The notes under the pieces: generated by a model
The model's database searches: none
The model's input: only the letters and a program-made list of their open reading frames with translations
Told to the model about the DNA's origin: nothing
From: Streptomyces griseoviridis
GTDB lineage: Bacteria > Actinomycetota > Actinomycetes > Streptomycetales > Streptomycetaceae
Assembly (NCBI RefSeq): GCF_005222485.1
Contig: NZ_CP029078.1
Coordinates: forward strand, 7,503,501 to 7,567,500
DNA: 64,000 nt
Direction: 5' to 3'
Shown: positions 62,639 through 64,000 of the stretch, in pieces
How positions within the stretch are numbered: position 1 is the stretch's first letter
How the letters are laid out: each line of letters starts with the position of its first letter
Made by a program: the position numbers and the translations under genes

Positions 62639-62687
62639 CGCACCGGAGCCCGCCGGGCCGGGCCGGGCCGGGTCCGGCGCGGGCGCC

Positions 62688-63281
62688 CTACGCCCGCACG
62701 TTCCACTCCGCGATCACCGGGCGGTCGTGCTCCGTCGACAGCCGGCTCACCGTGCCGGTCGCGAGCTGGAACAACCGGCCCTCGGCGGGCGGGAGTCCGA
62801 GACGGCGCGCGGTCAGGACGCGCAGGAAGTGGGCGTGCGCCACCAGCACCACATCGCCCGTGGAGCCGGACAGCACCTCGTCCACCCGGGCCAGCACCCG
62901 GTCGGCGCGGGCGCCGACCTCGGCCGGTGACTCGCCGGGGTGGCCCTCGGGTCCCGGCGGCACACCGTCGCGCCACAGGTCCCAGTCGGGCCGGGTCCGG
63001 TGGATGTCGACGGTGGTGACGCCCTCGTAGCCGCCGTAGTCCCACTCGTGCAGGTCGGGCTCCGCCACCGCCCCGCCGAGGCCCGCGAGTTCGGCCGTGC
63101 GGACGGCCCTTTCCAGTGGGCTGGTCAGCACCAGCGCCCAGGTCCGCGACGAGAGGAGCGGAACGAGGGACTTGGCCTGTTCCTCACCGTGGGAGGTGAG
63201 GGGCAGGTCGGTCCAGCTGGTGTGCCGGCCCGACACGCTCCACTCCGTCTCGCCGTGGCGGACCAACAACAGGTCCCCCAC
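62688..63281 (-). CDS. histidine phosphatase (phosphoglycerate mutase-like) family protein
   Basis: A 197-residue phosphatase. LLLVRHGETEW carries the catalytic His (residue 9) and Arg; VLVAHAHFLRVL is the second His motif. The family ranges from phosphoglycerate mutase to sugar phosphatases, and the position next to 6-phosphogluconate dehydrogenase (6 bp after its stop) suggests a sugar-phosphate role. GTG 63281 with GGAG inside the end of the preceding gene. Confidence 0.88.
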   Translation of the reverse strand: MGDLLLVRHGETEWSVSGRHTSWTDLPLTSHGEEQAKSLVPLLSSRTWALVLTSPLERAVRTAELAGLGGAVAEPDLHEWDYGGYEGVTTVDIHRTRPDWDLWRDGVPPGPEGHPGESPAEVGARADRVLARVDEVLSGSTGDVVLVAHAHFLRVLTARRLGLPPAEGRLFQLATGTVSRLSTEHDRPVIAEWNVRA

Positions 63282-63287
63282 GGTGTC

Positions 63288-64000
63288 TTACTCCTTCGAC
63301 TCGACGGCGTGCCCGCCGAACTGGTTGCGCAGCGCCGCGACCATCTTCATCTGCGGCGAGTCGTCCTGGCGTGAGGCGAACCGCGCGAAGAGCGACGCGG
63401 TGATCGCGGGCAGCGGCACGGCGTTGTCGATGGCCGCCTCGACGGTCCAGCGGCCCTCACCCGAGTCCTCGGCGAAGCCCTTCAGCTTGTCGAGGTGCTC
63501 GTCGGCGTCCAGGGCGTGCACGGCCAGGTCGAGCAGCCAGGACCGGATGACCGTGCCGTCCTGCCAGGACCGGAAGACCTCGCGGACGTCGGTGACCGAG
63601 TCGACCTTCTCCAGCAGCTCCCAGCCCTCGGCGTAGGCCTGCATCATGGCGTACTCGATGCCGTTGTGGACCATCTTGGAGAAGTGCCCCGCGCCCACCT
63701 TGCCCGCGTGGACATAGCCGTACGGGCCTTCCGGCTTGAGCGCCTCGAAGATCGGCTGGAGCCGCTCGACGTGCTCCTTGTCGCCGCCGACCATCAGCGC
63801 GTAGCCGTTCTGGAGCCCCCACACACCGCCGGAGACACCGGCGTCGACGAAGCCGATGCCCTTGGCGCCGAGCTGCTCCGCGTGCTTCTCGTCGTCCGTC
63901 CAGCGGGAGTTGCCGCCGTCCACGACGACGTCGCCCGCTTCGAGGAGCCCGCCGAGTTCGTCGACGACCGACTGGGTGACCGGGCCCGCCGGGACCATCA
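63288..64000 (-). CDS. gnd: 6-phosphogluconate dehydrogenase (decarboxylating), C-terminal part; 5' end outside window
   Basis: Oxidative pentose-phosphate enzyme making ribulose 5-phosphate, CO2 and NAD(P)H. The visible 236 codons include VVVDGGNSRWTDDEKHA, the substrate-binding GVSGGVWGLQNGYALMVGG and the catalytic Lys/His region AGHFSKMVHNGIEYAMMQAYAEG; it ends at TAA 63288. The length and the sequence SGEGRWTVEAAIDNAVPLP mark the short (about 290-residue) form. The histidine phosphatase gene follows 6 bp downstream. Confidence 0.93.
   Translation of the reverse strand, partial: MVPAGPVTQSVVDELGGLLEAGDVVVDGGNSRWTDDEKHAEQLGAKGIGFVDAGVSGGVWGLQNGYALMVGGDKEHVERLQPIFEALKPEGPYGYVHAGKVGAGHFSKMVHNGIEYAMMQAYAEGWELLEKVDSVTDVREVFRSWQDGTVIRSWLLDLAVHALDADEHLDKLKGFAEDSGEGRWTVEAAIDNAVPLPAITASLFARFASRQDDSPQMKMVAALRNQFGGHAVESKE

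Overview
This 64 kb window is high-GC actinobacterial DNA and reads as Streptomyces chromosome. The evidence is third-position G/C bias throughout, many GTG starts (one TTG), GTGA/ATGA stop-start overlaps, leaderless starts placed 6 nt after TAnnnT-type -10 boxes, and typical Streptomyces families (HxlR, SARP/AfsR, SAM methyltransferase DUF574, TerD/TerB, ABC sugar importers without their own ATPase). I see no rRNA, tRNA, insertion sequence, CRISPR array or PKS/NRPS genes.

Region by region. 1-11.6 kb is accessory and partly decayed: an M20 hydrolase (cut by the window edge), a TRIC channel, a methyltransferase, an alpha/beta hydrolase with its HxlR regulator, small secreted proteins, a ricin-type lectin, and several gene remnants (an oxidoreductase/TetR pair with its centre deleted, a duplicated secreted-protein locus with one dead copy, a SARP/AfsR regulator with two nonsense codons). 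10.7-13.5 kb holds an SDR enzyme and a two-gene glyoxalase/hydrolase operon. 13.5-20.5 kb is a small uncharacterised cluster: amidohydrolase and GCS2-type carboxylate-amine ligase on the minus strand; deacetylase, GNAT and PLP decarboxylase on the plus strand; and a leaderless M24 peptidase. 20.8-23.4 kb has a DUF574 methyltransferase and an MFS exporter divergent from an ArsR repressor, with a clear operator between them. 23.5-33.7 kb holds a TatA-like protein, two CNNM/CBS membrane proteins, an acyltransferase, TerD, BlaI plus an M56 protease, TerB and an EF-G paralogue. Three near-identical 16-bp BlaI-type dyads lie in front of tatA-like, terD/blaI and terB, which suggests one stress regulon.

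34-41 kb is a beta-glucan utilisation operon: sugar-binding lipoprotein, two permeases, GH1 beta-glucosidase and a secreted two-discoidin GH16 beta-glucanase. 41-46.3 kb is a possibly metal-regulated operon (GNAT, family-5 binding lipoprotein, fused DppB-DppC permease, MFS) with no ATPase gene, behind Zur-like and Nur-like sites. 46.4-53.6 kb is the most interesting block: CDP-alcohol phosphatidyltransferase, dehydrogenase, degenerate PTPS-like protein, glycosyltransferase, methyltransferase, flippase-like membrane protein, creatininase-family hydrolase and a GTP cyclohydrolase II paralogue with Met120 where the catalytic-site Tyr normally lies. That change is known to stop the reaction at the formylated pyrimidine FAPy, and creatininase-family enzymes deformylate FAPy in archaea, so this looks like a dedicated GTP-derived pathway whose end product is not known to me.

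53.7-64 kb has a serine hydrolase, a decayed MFS/TetR pair, a PPOX-fold protein, an MFS gene broken by one TGA, a quinate/shikimate catabolic unit (MHS transporter, TetR, shikimate/quinate dehydrogenase, 3-dehydroshikimate dehydratase, two matching operators), a histidine phosphatase and the C-terminal part of 6-phosphogluconate dehydrogenase.
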